DNA from: Chloroflexota bacterium | GTDB lineage: Bacteria > Chloroflexota > Limnocylindria > Limnocylindrales > CSP1-4 | Length of the DNA: 17,956 nt | Reading direction: 5' to 3' | Assembly: GCA_021789355.1 (NCBI GenBank) | Contig: JAJYJR010000042.1 | Location: 1 to 17,956 of the forward strand | Shown here: positions 1-7,154 of the stretch, one piece after another | Numbering within the stretch: position 1 is the stretch's first letter | How the letters are laid out: each line of letters opens with the position of its first letter | Translations under genes and position numbers: made by a program | Notes under the pieces: model-generated | Told to the model about the DNA's origin: nothing | What the model saw: only the letters and a program-made list of their open reading frames with translations | Databases searched by the model: none

Positions 1-511
1 GCGTGAGCTGCGCCATCTCGTCGGTGTAGGTGCCGGTCGCGATTCGGCGCACGCGGTCGAGGACCTTCTCCGTGACGGCCGGGTCGAGCAGCGACTCGCC
101 GCGGCCGGCAGCCGCGAGAGCCAGGACGAGCGCGGCTGCCCGCGACCCCTTGAGGACGTACCCGCGGGCACCGGCGATCACGGCCGCGAAGATGTCCTCG
201 TCTTCGGGCGAGCTCGTGAGGAAGACGACGGGGATCGTCGGGAACTCGGCCCGGATCTCGCGGCAGGCCTCGATGCCCGACCCGTCGGGCAGGCGGACGT
301 CCATGAGCACCAGGTCGGGCAGGAACCGCCGCGTCTGTTCGACCGCCTCGAGCATCGTGCCGGCCTGGGCCACCACCTGGAACTGCCGGCGCCGCTCCAG
401 CAACGCGACGAGGCCCTGGCGGACGATCTCGTGGTCGTCGACCACGAGCAGGCGGAGCGGCTGGGTCTCGACTCCCTCCGCCCCGCTCTGGCGCTCAGTC
501 CGATCCAGCAC
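1..511 (-). CDS. NarL/LuxR-family response regulator, C-terminus off the window
   Basis: This reads as a two-component response regulator: a phosphorylatable receiver domain, with the DNA-binding part lying beyond the window edge. Counting from the GTG at 509-511, the acidic pair is D25-D26 (LLVVDDHEIVRQGL), the phosphoacceptor is D71 in LVLMDVRLPDGSG, the conserved Thr is T99 and the Lys is K121 (GYVLKGS). The readable 170 codons end at DEMAQLT, exactly where NarL-type proteins begin their LTPRE-type GerE helix-turn-helix, so that output domain is inferred and not seen. The GTG start is chosen because AAGGTGGAG lies 6 bases before it, and it overlaps the 3' end of the preceding gene. It is the last visible gene of a four-gene minus-strand operon. 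No histidine kinase is present in the window. Confidence 0.9.
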   Translation of the reverse strand, partial: MLDRTERQSGAEGVETQPLRLLVVDDHEIVRQGLVALLERRRQFQVVAQAGTMLEAVEQTRRFLPDLVLMDVRLPDGSGIEACREIRAEFPTIPVVFLTSSPEDEDIFAAVIAGARGYVLKGSRAAALVLALAAAGRGESLLDPAVTEKVLDRVRRIATGTYTDEMAQLT

Positions 512-815
512 GTCCCGCTCCACCTTCCGCGCGCAGGAACGCCCGCCGCGCGCACAGCCAGATCCGGACGTAGGCACCGGGCGCGCCGTCGACCGTGACG
601 TCCCGGACCAGGTGGTCGGCGAAGAGCCCCGCGTAGCGACCGGCGGCGACGCGCGCGAGAGGCCCGTTCTCCTGGCCCGGAAGCGGATCCCCGCCGCCAA
701 CCCAGGCGAGCTGATCGGCGGATGGCGCGAACGGCCGGTCGCCCAGGGTGGAGACCAGTCGGTCGGCGAGCGCGCGGGAGGTTTCGCTCCCCGCCGCGGT
801 GCCCTGGCCCGTCAT
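495..815 (-). CDS. Small orphan protein, unknown function
   Basis: A 106-residue soluble protein I do not recognise. It has no signal peptide or membrane segment, a Gly/Ala-rich N-terminus, a central segment QLAWVGGGDPLPGQENGPLA and an Arg-rich end (IWLCARRAFLRAEGG). The stretch DHLVRDVTVDGAPGAYVRIW looks like a beta hairpin. It is supported as a real gene by its position: its ATG overlaps the stop of the preceding small membrane-protein gene (ATGA), and its 3' end overlaps the start of the response regulator. A possible role as an accessory input to that regulator is only inferred from the coupling. Confidence 0.6.
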   Translation of the reverse strand: MTGQGTAAGSETSRALADRLVSTLGDRPFAPSADQLAWVGGGDPLPGQENGPLARVAAGRYAGLFADHLVRDVTVDGAPGAYVRIWLCARRAFLRAEGGAGRAGSD

Positions 816-1003
816 GCCGGCCTTCCCAGCAGGATCGCGAGGAGGGCCAGGACGATGGCTCCGGCCGCCACGAGCACTCCCGGAGGAAGGCGGAGCCGGC
901 CGACCGGACCGGGAGCGGCGAGGCCGCCCAGGGTGTTCGGGACGGTCTGATCGTGGAGCACGTTCGGGAGCACCTCGAGCGCCTGGTTCTGCATCGCTGT
1001 CAT
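812..1003 (-). CDS. Small single-pass membrane protein, unknown function
   Basis: A 63-residue protein starting MTAMQNQALEVLPNVLHDQ. It has a polar N-terminal half and one hydrophobic helix at about residues 42-60 (GVLVAAGAIVLALLAILLG), ending in a short RPA tail. That is a tail-anchored or single-pass arrangement. The ATG at 1001-1003 is chosen because AAGGTGA lies six bases upstream and because it overlaps the stop of the preceding gene (ATGA). It is followed, again by an ATGA overlap, by the 106-residue orphan. I cannot assign a family. Its place in a response-regulator operon makes a membrane-associated sensor or anchor possible, but nothing in the sequence proves it. Confidence 0.65.
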   Translation of the reverse strand: MTAMQNQALEVLPNVLHDQTVPNTLGGLAAPGPVGRLRLPPGVLVAAGAIVLALLAILLGRPA

Positions 1004-1311
1004 GGCGTCACCTTGGGGGACGTTGACGAGCGGGCCGAAGCTCCGCCCGAGACGTGTTCTCTTGCCGTCGGCCGGTCCTGGGTCCGGATCAGGTCCAGGA
1101 GCGCAGCGGACTCGCGTCGGGTTGAGCGCTCGTCCTCGCTTAAGCGGGTGCGGTCGCGTTCCTCGCGGCCCTCGGCCGCTTCCCGCAGGACGCGCGTCAT
1201 CTCCTCGTTCCACCGGTCGTCGATGGAACGATGCCGCCGGTTCAGGTGCCGGGAGTGGGCGTGAGCCTGGGCTGGAGCCTTGGCTGGTCTGGGTTGGGGG
1301 CGCGGGTTCAT
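1000..1311 (-). CDS. Small charged helical protein, first gene of response-regulator operon
   Basis: A 103-residue, strongly charged protein. The N-terminus is rich in Pro, Arg, Ala and His (MNPRPQPRPAKAPAQAHAHS). The middle, about residues 25-75, is Arg/Glu-rich and predicted helical (DDRWNEEMTRVLREAAEG), resembling a coiled coil. The C-terminus is Ser/Thr/Ala-rich. The ATG at 1309-1311 has a clear ribosome site, AAGGAG, six bases before it, which makes this the likely first gene of the operon; its stop overlaps the next start. No family recognised. The name-worthy evidence is the coupling with three downstream genes rather than any domain. Confidence 0.65.
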   Translation of the reverse strand: MNPRPQPRPAKAPAQAHAHSRHLNRRHRSIDDRWNEEMTRVLREAAEGREERDRTRLSEDERSTRRESAALLDLIRTQDRPTAREHVSGGASARSSTSPKVTP

Positions 1312-1642
1312 GGGTTTCTCCTTGGTGGTTCGGTCGTCGGTGCGGAGTCCGCCGGCGACGAGCCGTCCACGGCACGAAGCCGAGCTGACGGGCCGACGGA
1401 ACCTCTGGTCGGCGTGGGAGAGCCGCCAGCCGGCGAACAGGGCGCGCGCGCAGGCCCACGGCCGCGGCGAACGCGAGCAGAAGCGGACAGCTGCATGGAT
1501 GTCGTTCCCTGCCGGCCGGACGCAGTCTCGAGGACCGAGGCATCGGCACGGAGGTCGGACAGAGGTGGAGTCTGCGCCCCCGAGCGGCGCAATGCAATGG
1601 GCAGATGGCCCCCACCGGCGGCACCGGCCCCCGCCCCATCGG
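1312..1642. other. Intergenic stretch upstream of the small-ORF/response-regulator operon
   Basis: About 330 bases without a credible gene. It should hold the promoter of the minus-strand operon starting at 1311, but I see no convincing -35/-10 pair. The open frames crossing it are low-complexity Arg/Pro/Ala translations with no family resemblance. The ribosome site AAGGAG for the 1311 start lies at its low-coordinate end. Confidence 0.5.
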
Positions 1643-1673
1643 GGTCGAACCCGCGGACCCTGCGGGGTCGACC
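1643..1673 (-). terminator. Hairpin immediately after the GH3 gene stop
   Basis: Arms GGTCGAACCCGC (1643-1654) and GCGGGGTCGACC (1662-1673) pair over 12 bases with one mismatch around a seven-base loop. The hairpin abuts the stop codon of the GH3 gene on the minus strand. There is no U-run, so it may be a factor-assisted terminator or a 3'-end stabiliser. Confidence 0.5.
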
Positions 1674-3047
1674 TCAGCCCGCGCAGGGCAGCAACCCGTA
1701 GGCGCCCTTCAGCCTCAGCACCCGAAGGACCGCAGCGTCGACGAGGCGCGCGAAACTCGCGTCCGTCGCCGCCCGGGCCGCGATCCCCTGCGCGATCGCG
1801 GCCGCGGTCGCCATTCCGCTGACGATCATCATGTCGCCCCCCGCCGCCAGGAACTCGACGCCGCGCGACGAGACGGGCACGGCCTGCGCGGCCGTCGCGG
1901 TGAGGGAGTCGGAGAGGATGAGGCCGCCGAAGCCGAGCCGATCGCGGAGCAAGGTCGTGACGATCGTCGGCGAGAAGGTGGCCGGGTGGGCGGGGTCGAT
2001 CGCCGCGTACGTCGCGAGCGAGACCATGACGAACGGGGCACCCGCCGCCATGCCTGCCTGGAACGACGCCAGGTACGGGTCGTCCGCGGTGGTGACCGCG
2101 TCGACGACGCCGGCCGTGGAGTCGGTGTTGCCGGTCACGCGGCCAAGACCCGGGAAGTGCTTGAGCGAGGTCGCCACCCCCGCGGCGGCCATGCCGCGGA
2201 TGACGGCGACACCGTGAGGAGCAACGACCGCCAAATCGTGGCCGTATTCCCGCTGGAGGGCGCCGATCGGCTCGTTGGAGGCGTCGGTCCCGGGCGGCAC
2301 GACGTCCATGACCGGGGCGAGGTCGACGTTCACGCCCGCTGCCGCAAGCTCGCGACCCCACGTCTGCGCGTGCGCCTCGAGCGCCACCGGGGTGAGGAGG
2401 CCCTGCTGGAGCGCGGAAGGGATGGTCGAGAAGCCGGGCCCGGCCAGGCGCTGGACGAGTCCGCCCTCCTGGTCGGCCGCCACGAAGAACCGGACGCGGG
2501 CGGTCGCCCCGGAGGTCGCCAGCGCCTGGATCGAGTCGCTGAGCCTCCGGATGGCCGCCACGCCGACGCTCCGGTTCCCGGAGAGCCAGACGGAGCCGAA
2601 GTGGTCGGTGCGGATGGCCGACGCATCCTCGGGGGCAAGCGCGTCGCCGTCCTCGGAGACGAAGAAGAGCTGCCCGATCCGCTCCGCCTCGGACATCGAA
2701 TCGAAGGTCCGAACCGAGCAGGCCGCGATGGTCGCGGCCGGTGCCGGTGTGGAGGCGGGCGGGCCGTGGAGCACAGCGGGCAGGGTCGCCGTCGGCAGGG
2801 CGGTGGTCGGCGCGCCGATCGGCGAGGCCGCGGCGGTCGGCGCCGCGCTAACCGGCGATGATGCCTTGGCGGGCGCGGTGGCGATCGGCGGCGCCGTGAC
2901 GGGCACGGTCCCCGTGGCCGACGGCGGGCCGAGGCTGCACGAGCCCACGACGAGAGCGGCCACGAGCGCGGCGACGAGAAGTGGCAGCTTCAGGCGGGCG
3001 TGCCGGACCGGGCGATTCGAACGACGGATCCCGGGCGAATTGATCAC
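1674..3047 (-). CDS. Glycoside hydrolase family 3 lipoprotein (beta-N-acetylhexosaminidase-like)
   Basis: A secreted, lipid-anchored GH3 enzyme, probably cleaving beta-linked N-acetylglucosamine or glucose from cell-wall or environmental glycans. Residues 1-37 form a lipoprotein signal: basic start, hydrophobic run PLLVAALVAALVV, lipobox VGSC with C37. An Ala/Pro/Thr-rich linker spans about 40-105. The TIM-barrel domain follows: AADQEGGLVQRLAGPG, NVDLAPVMDV, SLKHFPGLGRVTGNTD (K296-H297) and the nucleophile D380 in LILSDSLTATAA. The usual C-terminal beta-sandwich is absent, as in NagZ-type enzymes. Where NagZ has KHFPGHGDT, with a His-Asp general-acid loop, this protein has KHFPGLGRVTG, a variant common in high-GC bacteria, so substrate and acid/base details are uncertain. 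The start is a GTG without a good ribosome site, chosen to retain the signal peptide. Confidence 0.9.
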   Translation of the reverse strand: MINSPGIRRSNRPVRHARLKLPLLVAALVAALVVGSCSLGPPSATGTVPVTAPPIATAPAKASSPVSAAPTAAASPIGAPTTALPTATLPAVLHGPPASTPAPAATIAACSVRTFDSMSEAERIGQLFFVSEDGDALAPEDASAIRTDHFGSVWLSGNRSVGVAAIRRLSDSIQALATSGATARVRFFVAADQEGGLVQRLAGPGFSTIPSALQQGLLTPVALEAHAQTWGRELAAAGVNVDLAPVMDVVPPGTDASNEPIGALQREYGHDLAVVAPHGVAVIRGMAAAGVATSLKHFPGLGRVTGNTDSTAGVVDAVTTADDPYLASFQAGMAAGAPFVMVSLATYAAIDPAHPATFSPTIVTTLLRDRLGFGGLILSDSLTATAAQAVPVSSRGVEFLAAGGDMMIVSGMATAAAIAQGIAARAATDASFARLVDAAVLRVLRLKGAYGLLPCAG

Positions 3048-3128
3048 GAGGTACTGACGGAACGGTCCGGCGGAACGTTCAATCCACCCGCGACTCCCGT
3101 GCCGAGACGCGGCGGTTGACCCCGACCA

Positions 3129-3254
3129 TTACCCGCCGGAGCGCCCCCGCTCCAGCACCCGGCGCTGGTCGGCCGGCCCGAGGTCACCAAGGGCCTCGTG
3201 GGCCCAGCCGTGGCAGGCGAACTCGTGGCCGGCCGCGCCCATCGCCCTCACCCC
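3129..3254 (-). pseudogene. Fragment of a polysaccharide deacetylase
   Basis: About 40 codons on the minus strand read VRAMGAAGHEFACHGWAHEA followed by LGDLGPADQRRVLERGR and then a stop. This matches the second catalytic motif region of NodB-type polysaccharide deacetylases: GHE-x-x-CHG-x-x-HE with the zinc-binding His pair, then L-x-D-L-x-P and an ERxR helix. Everything upstream (the first Asp-Asp motif) and downstream (the rest of the barrel) is missing. The fragment sits between the stop of the lipoprotein gene at 3259 and the GH3 gene. It cannot be functional and is best read as the leftover of a deleted gene. Homology is by motif only. Confidence 0.6.
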
Positions 3255-3258
3255 ACCG

Positions 3259-4083
3259 CTACTGCCTCGGCAACCCGAGGGAGTCGCAGGCGGCCCCGCC
3301 GTAGAGCCGCCCGGCGGTGTCGTAGATCGTGACGCGGTAGCCGTCCAGGGTCCCCGAGCAGGCAACGGTGGTGTGGGAAAACGGCGCCACCGCAGGCGCG
3401 ACCGGGGAGCCCCAGTCGCCGAAGGCCGTGGGGGTGAGCACCCGGAGGACCCGCCGGCATTCGGAGAGGGCGTTCGCTCCACTGACGATGATGACCGCGC
3501 TTTCGGCCTCGTAGCGGCTGCTGCATGAAGGCTCGGCCTCAGCCGCCGCCGCCTCCTGGGCCATGAAGGCGCCGACCGCGTCGGCGAAGGCGCTCGTCGA
3601 GCTTCGCCCACAGACGAGCGCTTGGCTGGTACCGTCGCCTTTCTGGGCGGCGAGCGTGAGCACGTCGCCACTGAGCTGGCCCTGCCAAAGCCCGAGGTCG
3701 ACCGGCGCTGGCGTGAGGTCAAGTGAGACCGCGCCACCAGCAAAGGTGCCGGATACCGACGTGTCGAGCGACTGCACCAGATGAGCCGGCGGATCCACCC
3801 AGTACCAGGAGGATGTGCCGGTGACGGCAGCCCCCGAGGCCTGGAGGTCGAGGAGGGCCCGACCGTCGTCGAACTCGCAGACCCAGCCGCTCGGACTCAG
3901 GGCGGTGAGAGGGCCGGAGATGGCCTGGGTAGCGGGCCCAACGGTTGGCAGGCTCCCAGGCGCCGTGGGGGTCGGCTGCGGCAGCGGACTGCACCCGAGC
4001 AGGGTGGCGAGTGAGAGAGCGACGACTGCCCCGAACCCCCAGCGAACAGTCAACCAGGCGGCTGGTTGCGCACCGCCAGTCAT
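3259..4083 (-). CDS. Hypothetical lipoprotein
   Basis: A 274-residue exported protein of unknown function. The signal is lipoprotein-like: a hydrophobic run VVALSLATLLGC with the lipobox Cys at about residue 31, followed by a Pro/Thr-rich spacer (SPLPQPTPTAPGS). The mature part begins with SGWVCEFDDGRALLDL and has alternating beta-strand-like segments containing GT/SG turns up to about residue 165. A second part has several cysteines (CGRSS, SCSSRYEAES, SECRRVL, VACSGTLDGY, ACDSLG), suggesting disulfides outside the cell. The ATG at 4081-4083 has no strong ribosome site. It lies upstream of the deacetylase shard and the GH3 lipoprotein on the same strand, all envelope-related, but not tightly coupled. 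Confidence 0.75.
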   Translation of the reverse strand: MTGGAQPAAWLTVRWGFGAVVALSLATLLGCSPLPQPTPTAPGSLPTVGPATQAISGPLTALSPSGWVCEFDDGRALLDLQASGAAVTGTSSWYWVDPPAHLVQSLDTSVSGTFAGGAVSLDLTPAPVDLGLWQGQLSGDVLTLAAQKGDGTSQALVCGRSSTSAFADAVGAFMAQEAAAAEAEPSCSSRYEAESAVIIVSGANALSECRRVLRVLTPTAFGDWGSPVAPAVAPFSHTTVACSGTLDGYRVTIYDTAGRLYGGAACDSLGLPRQ

Positions 4084-4333
4084 GCGCTCATGTTGGCACC
4101 CTCGCGGCGCGGCCTCACTCCAGGGGAGCCGACGCGCGAACGGCCCTCATCGTGCACCCCCGTCCCAGGCACAAGGGCAGCATGGTGTCAGGACCCTTGG
4201 GACCTTTGGGCGCTTCTCACGCTGCGATGAGACGGCTAGCCTTCCCAGAGGTGGCGTCCCACTCACCGCCTGATCCCCGCCGAGCCATTGGCGAGACCGA
4301 CCGGCTGCGGGCTGCCCAAGGGAGATCTGTTCG
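4084..4333. promoter_or_regulatory. Divergent intergenic region
   Basis: This 250-base spacer separates the divergent lipoprotein (minus) and beta-helix (plus) genes and must contain both promoters; I cannot pick out clean -35/-10 boxes. It contains an imperfect 9-base tandem repeat, GGACCCTTG (4191-4199) and GGACCTTTG (4200-4208). A ribosome site, AAGGGAGAT, precedes the ATG at 4334. Confidence 0.4.
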
Positions 4334-5428
4334 ATGAAGAGGACTTTCGCTGCGATGGTCGCAGCATTGATGATGGCCGTGCTCGTCTCGAGCTCGACCT
4401 TCGCCGCCGTCAATTCCGTCACCCCCAGCACGAACGACCTCAACAGGGCCAATGGCATGGCCGACTTCACCGGGGTCGCAAACCATGGGTCGGCGACGCT
4501 GACGTTCACCACCACCAACTGGTGGTACAGCTGCTTCGAGTACCGCGCCGACGGCGACACCAGTCAGATCCTGGCCGAGAACGGCGGGAACAACTACAAC
4601 GCGCTCGTCACCGACGGGCTGTACCCGTACACCTGCCTGCACGGTGGCAAGACATCCGTGCCCGTCACGGCCACCGTGACGGTCGCGGCGAACGTGTACG
4701 TCGAAGTCCGCATGGTGTTCGGCGGAGAGACGGACGAGCGGTTCGACTGGACGCGGTTCGACGTGCTGCCCAAGTGCACCGCGACCGGGCTCACCCGCGA
4801 CGGGATCGACCTCACGGCCGCCTTGATCGATCCGACGACGGTCACCGGAACGGTCGATGCCACCACCTGCAACATCGGCGTCTACTTCGGCCCCGGCACG
4901 ACCGGGTCGGTGAGCGGAGCCGAGATCTTCGGAGCCAACTACTACGGCATCGTCGCCAACGCGGCGGACGTCGACGTGACCGACACGTCGATCCACGACA
5001 TCGGCGAGAGACCGCTCAACGGGACTCAGCACGGTGTCGGCGTGCTCTACACGACAGTGAACCAGGCCGGTGGCACCACCGGGACGGCCGCGACCGGGAC
5101 GCTCAGCGGCAGCACGATCACGGACTACCAGAAGGGCGGCGTCGTGATCAGCGGTGGCGGTGCGGCGGTAACGGTGCAGAGCAACAAAGTGACCGGCCAG
5201 GGCCCCGTCGACTGGATCGCCCAGAACGGGATCCAGGTCAGCTTCGGAGCGACCGCGCTCGTCACCGGCAACACCGTCAGCGGCAACGACTACACGCCGA
5301 AGCCCTACGTTGCCTGCGGGCTCCTGTACTACCAGGCCGCCGGCGTCAGGGCGTCGAACAACCACCTCTCCGACAACGAGCAGAACGTCTGCAACGTCGG
5401 CAGGGGCGGGGGCCAGTTCAACCAGTAG
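4334..5428 (+). CDS. Secreted right-handed parallel beta-helix protein
   Basis: A 364-residue exported protein. Residues 1-25 are a signal peptide (MKRTFAAMVAALMMAVLVSS, cleavage after TFA likely). An N-terminal beta region, about 26-150, has Trp/Cys/Tyr-rich stretches (NWWYSCFEYRADG, YPYTCLHGGK). From about residue 160 to the end are degenerate turns of roughly 20-24 residues with the beta-helix look: GSVSGAEIFGANYYGIVAN, GTLSGSTITDYQKGGVVIS, AVTVQSNKVTGQG, ALVTGNTVSGNDYT, GVRASNNHLSDNEQN. Such folds occur in polysaccharide lyases, NosD-like proteins and adhesins. No lyase active-site Arg/Asp set can be identified, so I do not call an enzyme. The start has the ribosome site AAGGGAG. The gene ends just before a strong hairpin. 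Confidence 0.85.
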   Translation: MKRTFAAMVAALMMAVLVSSSTFAAVNSVTPSTNDLNRANGMADFTGVANHGSATLTFTTTNWWYSCFEYRADGDTSQILAENGGNNYNALVTDGLYPYTCLHGGKTSVPVTATVTVAANVYVEVRMVFGGETDERFDWTRFDVLPKCTATGLTRDGIDLTAALIDPTTVTGTVDATTCNIGVYFGPGTTGSVSGAEIFGANYYGIVANAADVDVTDTSIHDIGERPLNGTQHGVGVLYTTVNQAGGTTGTAATGTLSGSTITDYQKGGVVISGGGAAVTVQSNKVTGQGPVDWIAQNGIQVSFGATALVTGNTVSGNDYTPKPYVACGLLYYQAAGVRASNNHLSDNEQNVCNVGRGGGQFNQ

Positions 5429-5522
5429 ACCCGGAACCTCCGACAGGTGCCAGCCAGGCGCGTCCTGAGCCGGCGCTCCCGTCGGGCGTCAGCGGGGTGA
5501 TCCTGCACCACGGAAAGTTGAG

Positions 5523-5554
5523 AGGAGCCCGGCCGGGTGAACGGCCGGGCTCCT
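5523..5554. terminator. Bidirectional terminator hairpin
   Basis: A perfect 13-bp inverted repeat, AGGAGCCCGGCCG (5523-5535) and CGGCCGGGCTCCT (5542-5554), around the loop GGTGAA. It lies between the convergent stops of the beta-helix gene (5428) and the PNPOx-like gene (5567), so it can serve both strands. There is no long T-run on either side. Confidence 0.8.
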
Positions 5555-5566
5555 GCTCCCCTCAGA

Positions 5567-6025
5567 TCAATCCTTTGACGTGCCCCGGCTGGTCCAGGCG
5601 GTGTAGCTCGGCGGCCAGTCGTCGGCGCTTGCGCGGTCGCCGTAGAGCGCGTCCTCGACGAGGAGCTCGAAGGCCGGCGCGCTGCCGACCGCCCAGTCCC
5701 ATCCGGCCGCCAGCCCCGCGCGTGTCCCTTCGTCGACGGGTCGCACTCGGCCACGGACGAGGAACTCGCGGGGCACCTGGGGGTCGAAGTGGGCGTGGAG
5801 CGCGTAGCGGCCGTCCTGCTCGAGGTCCCGGAGCTTGGGCGATGGGAGGACGAACGCGTAGAGCCCGTCGTTGACCACGGCCACAGAGACGGGGTGCACT
5901 CGCGGCGGGTCATCGCCTCGAACGGTCACCAGAAGCGCTTCGCCGTGGCCGGTGCGGTACAGGAGTCCCCGGCCCTTCCCGGCGATCTCCGGCGCTCTTG
6001 TTGCGAACTCGCCCCAGGTGACCAT
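5567..6025 (-). CDS. Pyridoxamine 5'-phosphate oxidase-like (split-barrel flavin-binding) protein
   Basis: A 152-residue protein of the PNPOx-like split beta-barrel superfamily, whose members bind FMN, F420 or haem and reduce small molecules. The typical segments are present: GKGRGLLYRTGHGEALLVTV, then PRVHPVSVAVVNDGLYAFVL, then SPKLRDLEQDGRYALHAHF, and REFLVRGRVRPVDEGTRAGL. The cofactor cannot be told from sequence. I place the start at the ATG 6023-6025 (MVTWGEFA) because GGAGGT lies five bases before it; the ATG at 6041-6043 would add six residues but would place that ribosome site inside the gene. It faces the beta-helix gene across a hairpin. Confidence 0.85.
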   Translation of the reverse strand: MVTWGEFATRAPEIAGKGRGLLYRTGHGEALLVTVRGDDPPRVHPVSVAVVNDGLYAFVLPSPKLRDLEQDGRYALHAHFDPQVPREFLVRGRVRPVDEGTRAGLAAGWDWAVGSAPAFELLVEDALYGDRASADDWPPSYTAWTSRGTSKD

Positions 6026-6069
6026 CGTCGACCTCCGTGCCATCTGCGATCGGCCAAGACCGGGCCAGA

Positions 6070-6363
6070 CTACCCGCGGAAGTCCGGCCGGTCGAGCACG
6101 CGCAGCCAGGTCCCGTCGGGCTGACGCCGCACGACCTGGGCCCGAGCGCCGGCCTCGTCGAGCGCCGGAGTGGATGTCAGCGCGAGGTCGCCGAGGCGCA
6201 GGGTAGGCAGCGGCTCCTCCGAACCCAGACGACCTGACCGCGCCTGGCGCCTGAACCCAGCGACGGTCGGGTCATCCCGGCGCCGGCCCGCTCGGCGGTG
6301 GACGCGGCCGATGCAATGGCCGCTCGCAGAGGTCCGGCCCGCGCGCGGATCGGTCGGCGTCAT
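6070..6363 (-). pseudogene. Decayed SnoaL-like/DUF4440 gene (C-terminal part recognisable)
   Basis: The open frame runs for 97 codons from an ATG (MTPTDPRAGR) with a good ribosome site (GGAGGAG). Only its last 45 or so residues look like a family: LRLGDLALTSTPALDEAG then ARAQVVRRQPDGTWLRVLDR, the terminal strands of NTF2-fold SnoaL-like/DUF4440 proteins (normally about 120-140 residues). The middle is Arg-rich and unlike any fold (GRVHRRAGRRRDDPTVAGFR), which suggests frameshifts or an internal deletion between an authentic start and an authentic C-terminus. The minus-1 frame of the middle reads RAAIASAASTAERAGAG, which could be a displaced helix. A short intact protein cannot be fully excluded. 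Confidence 0.55.
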
Positions 6364-6403
6364 CAGGTCTCCTCCAGGTGAGCGCCAACAGCCGCACGCC
6401 CGG

Positions 6404-6409
6404 TAGGAT
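6404..6409 (+). promoter_or_regulatory. Possible -10 element of a leaderless transcript
   Basis: TAGGAT ends seven bases before the GTG at 6417, the spacing seen for leaderless mRNAs in high-GC bacteria, where transcription and translation start at the same base. No clear -35 box is visible. No good ribosome site precedes the GTG, which fits this reading. Confidence 0.35.
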
Positions 6410-6416
6410 TGGGTGA

Positions 6417-7010
6417 GTGACCAAGCGACCCATGACCGCCAGCGGTGGATCAACGGCCGGCTGGACCGTGCTGGGCTATCTGGGACTGGCCGGCTTCTTC
6501 GCCGCGGAGGCTGCCCTCCGACGGCCGGGTAGCGCTGCGAGCCTCGATGCCTCGGAGGGCGATCGCGACACGACCCGACAGATCGGGCGAGCCTACCTCG
6601 CGGCCGCGACCCTCCCGCTCGTGCTTTCGCCGGCTCAGCCGCGCTTGTCCCGCGCCGTGGCGCCGGCGGGGCTTGCCCTGGAGGCGAGCGGGCTCGGCCT
6701 CCGGCTGTGGTCGATGGCGACGCTCGGCGCCGCCTACACGCGGACCCTGCGCACCGAGGCCGAGCAGCAGGTCGTGGACGCCGGACCCTATCGCGTCGTC
6801 CGCCATCCGGGCTATCTCGGCTCGCTTCTGATCTGGCTCGGCTTCGGTCTCACGACCCGCCGCCTGCCGGTCGTGGTCGGGGTCGGCGTGCTGGTCGGCC
6901 GTGCCTACCAGCGGCGCATCGGCGCCGAGGAGGACCTGCTCGGCCGCGACCTCCCGGGTTACGCCGACTATGCCCAGCGGACGAAACGGCTCATACCGTT
7001 CGTGTGGTAG
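6417..7010 (+). CDS. Isoprenylcysteine carboxyl methyltransferase (ICMT)-family membrane protein
   Basis: A 197-residue integral membrane protein of the ICMT/PEMT-like methyltransferase family, which uses S-adenosylmethionine at the membrane. Hydrophobic segments fall at about residues 15-33, 60-75, 80-95 and 125-160. The diagnostic C-terminal block is intact: TLRTEAEQQVVDAGPYRVVR, RHPGYLGSLLIWLGFGL, and then EEDLLGRDLPGYADYAQRTK ending in RLIPFVW; the RHPxYxG and EE...Y motifs form the cofactor site. Bacterial members methylate varied or unknown substrates, so no specific reaction is claimed. The start is GTG 6417 (possibly leaderless); ATG 6432 is the alternative. Confidence 0.88.
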   Translation: MTKRPMTASGGSTAGWTVLGYLGLAGFFAAEAALRRPGSAASLDASEGDRDTTRQIGRAYLAAATLPLVLSPAQPRLSRAVAPAGLALEASGLGLRLWSMATLGAAYTRTLRTEAEQQVVDAGPYRVVRHPGYLGSLLIWLGFGLTTRRLPVVVGVGVLVGRAYQRRIGAEEDLLGRDLPGYADYAQRTKRLIPFVW

Positions 7011-7154
7011 GCGATGCCGGGCGCTCGGTCGTCGCCGCGCTGCGGCGATCAGACGCGATGGTGCTCCGAGGCGGTCTCGGAGATCCGTCGCACCGCACAC
7101 CCGGCGGCAGAGCGGCGACCGTATGGCCCGGCGTACGTTCGGGCAGAGGCTGGT

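Noticed and set aside
1640..1675. GGGTTCGACC-like stretch as a tRNA T-arm
   Set aside because: The stem bases do not pair as a T-arm and no acceptor or anticodon arm is present; the sequence is explained by the hairpin after the GH3 gene.
1605..2861. Long plus-strand open frame opposite the GH3 gene
   Set aside because: Arg/Gly/Asp-rich low-complexity translation with no domain; the minus strand carries clear GH3 motifs, so this is an antisense shadow in high-GC DNA.
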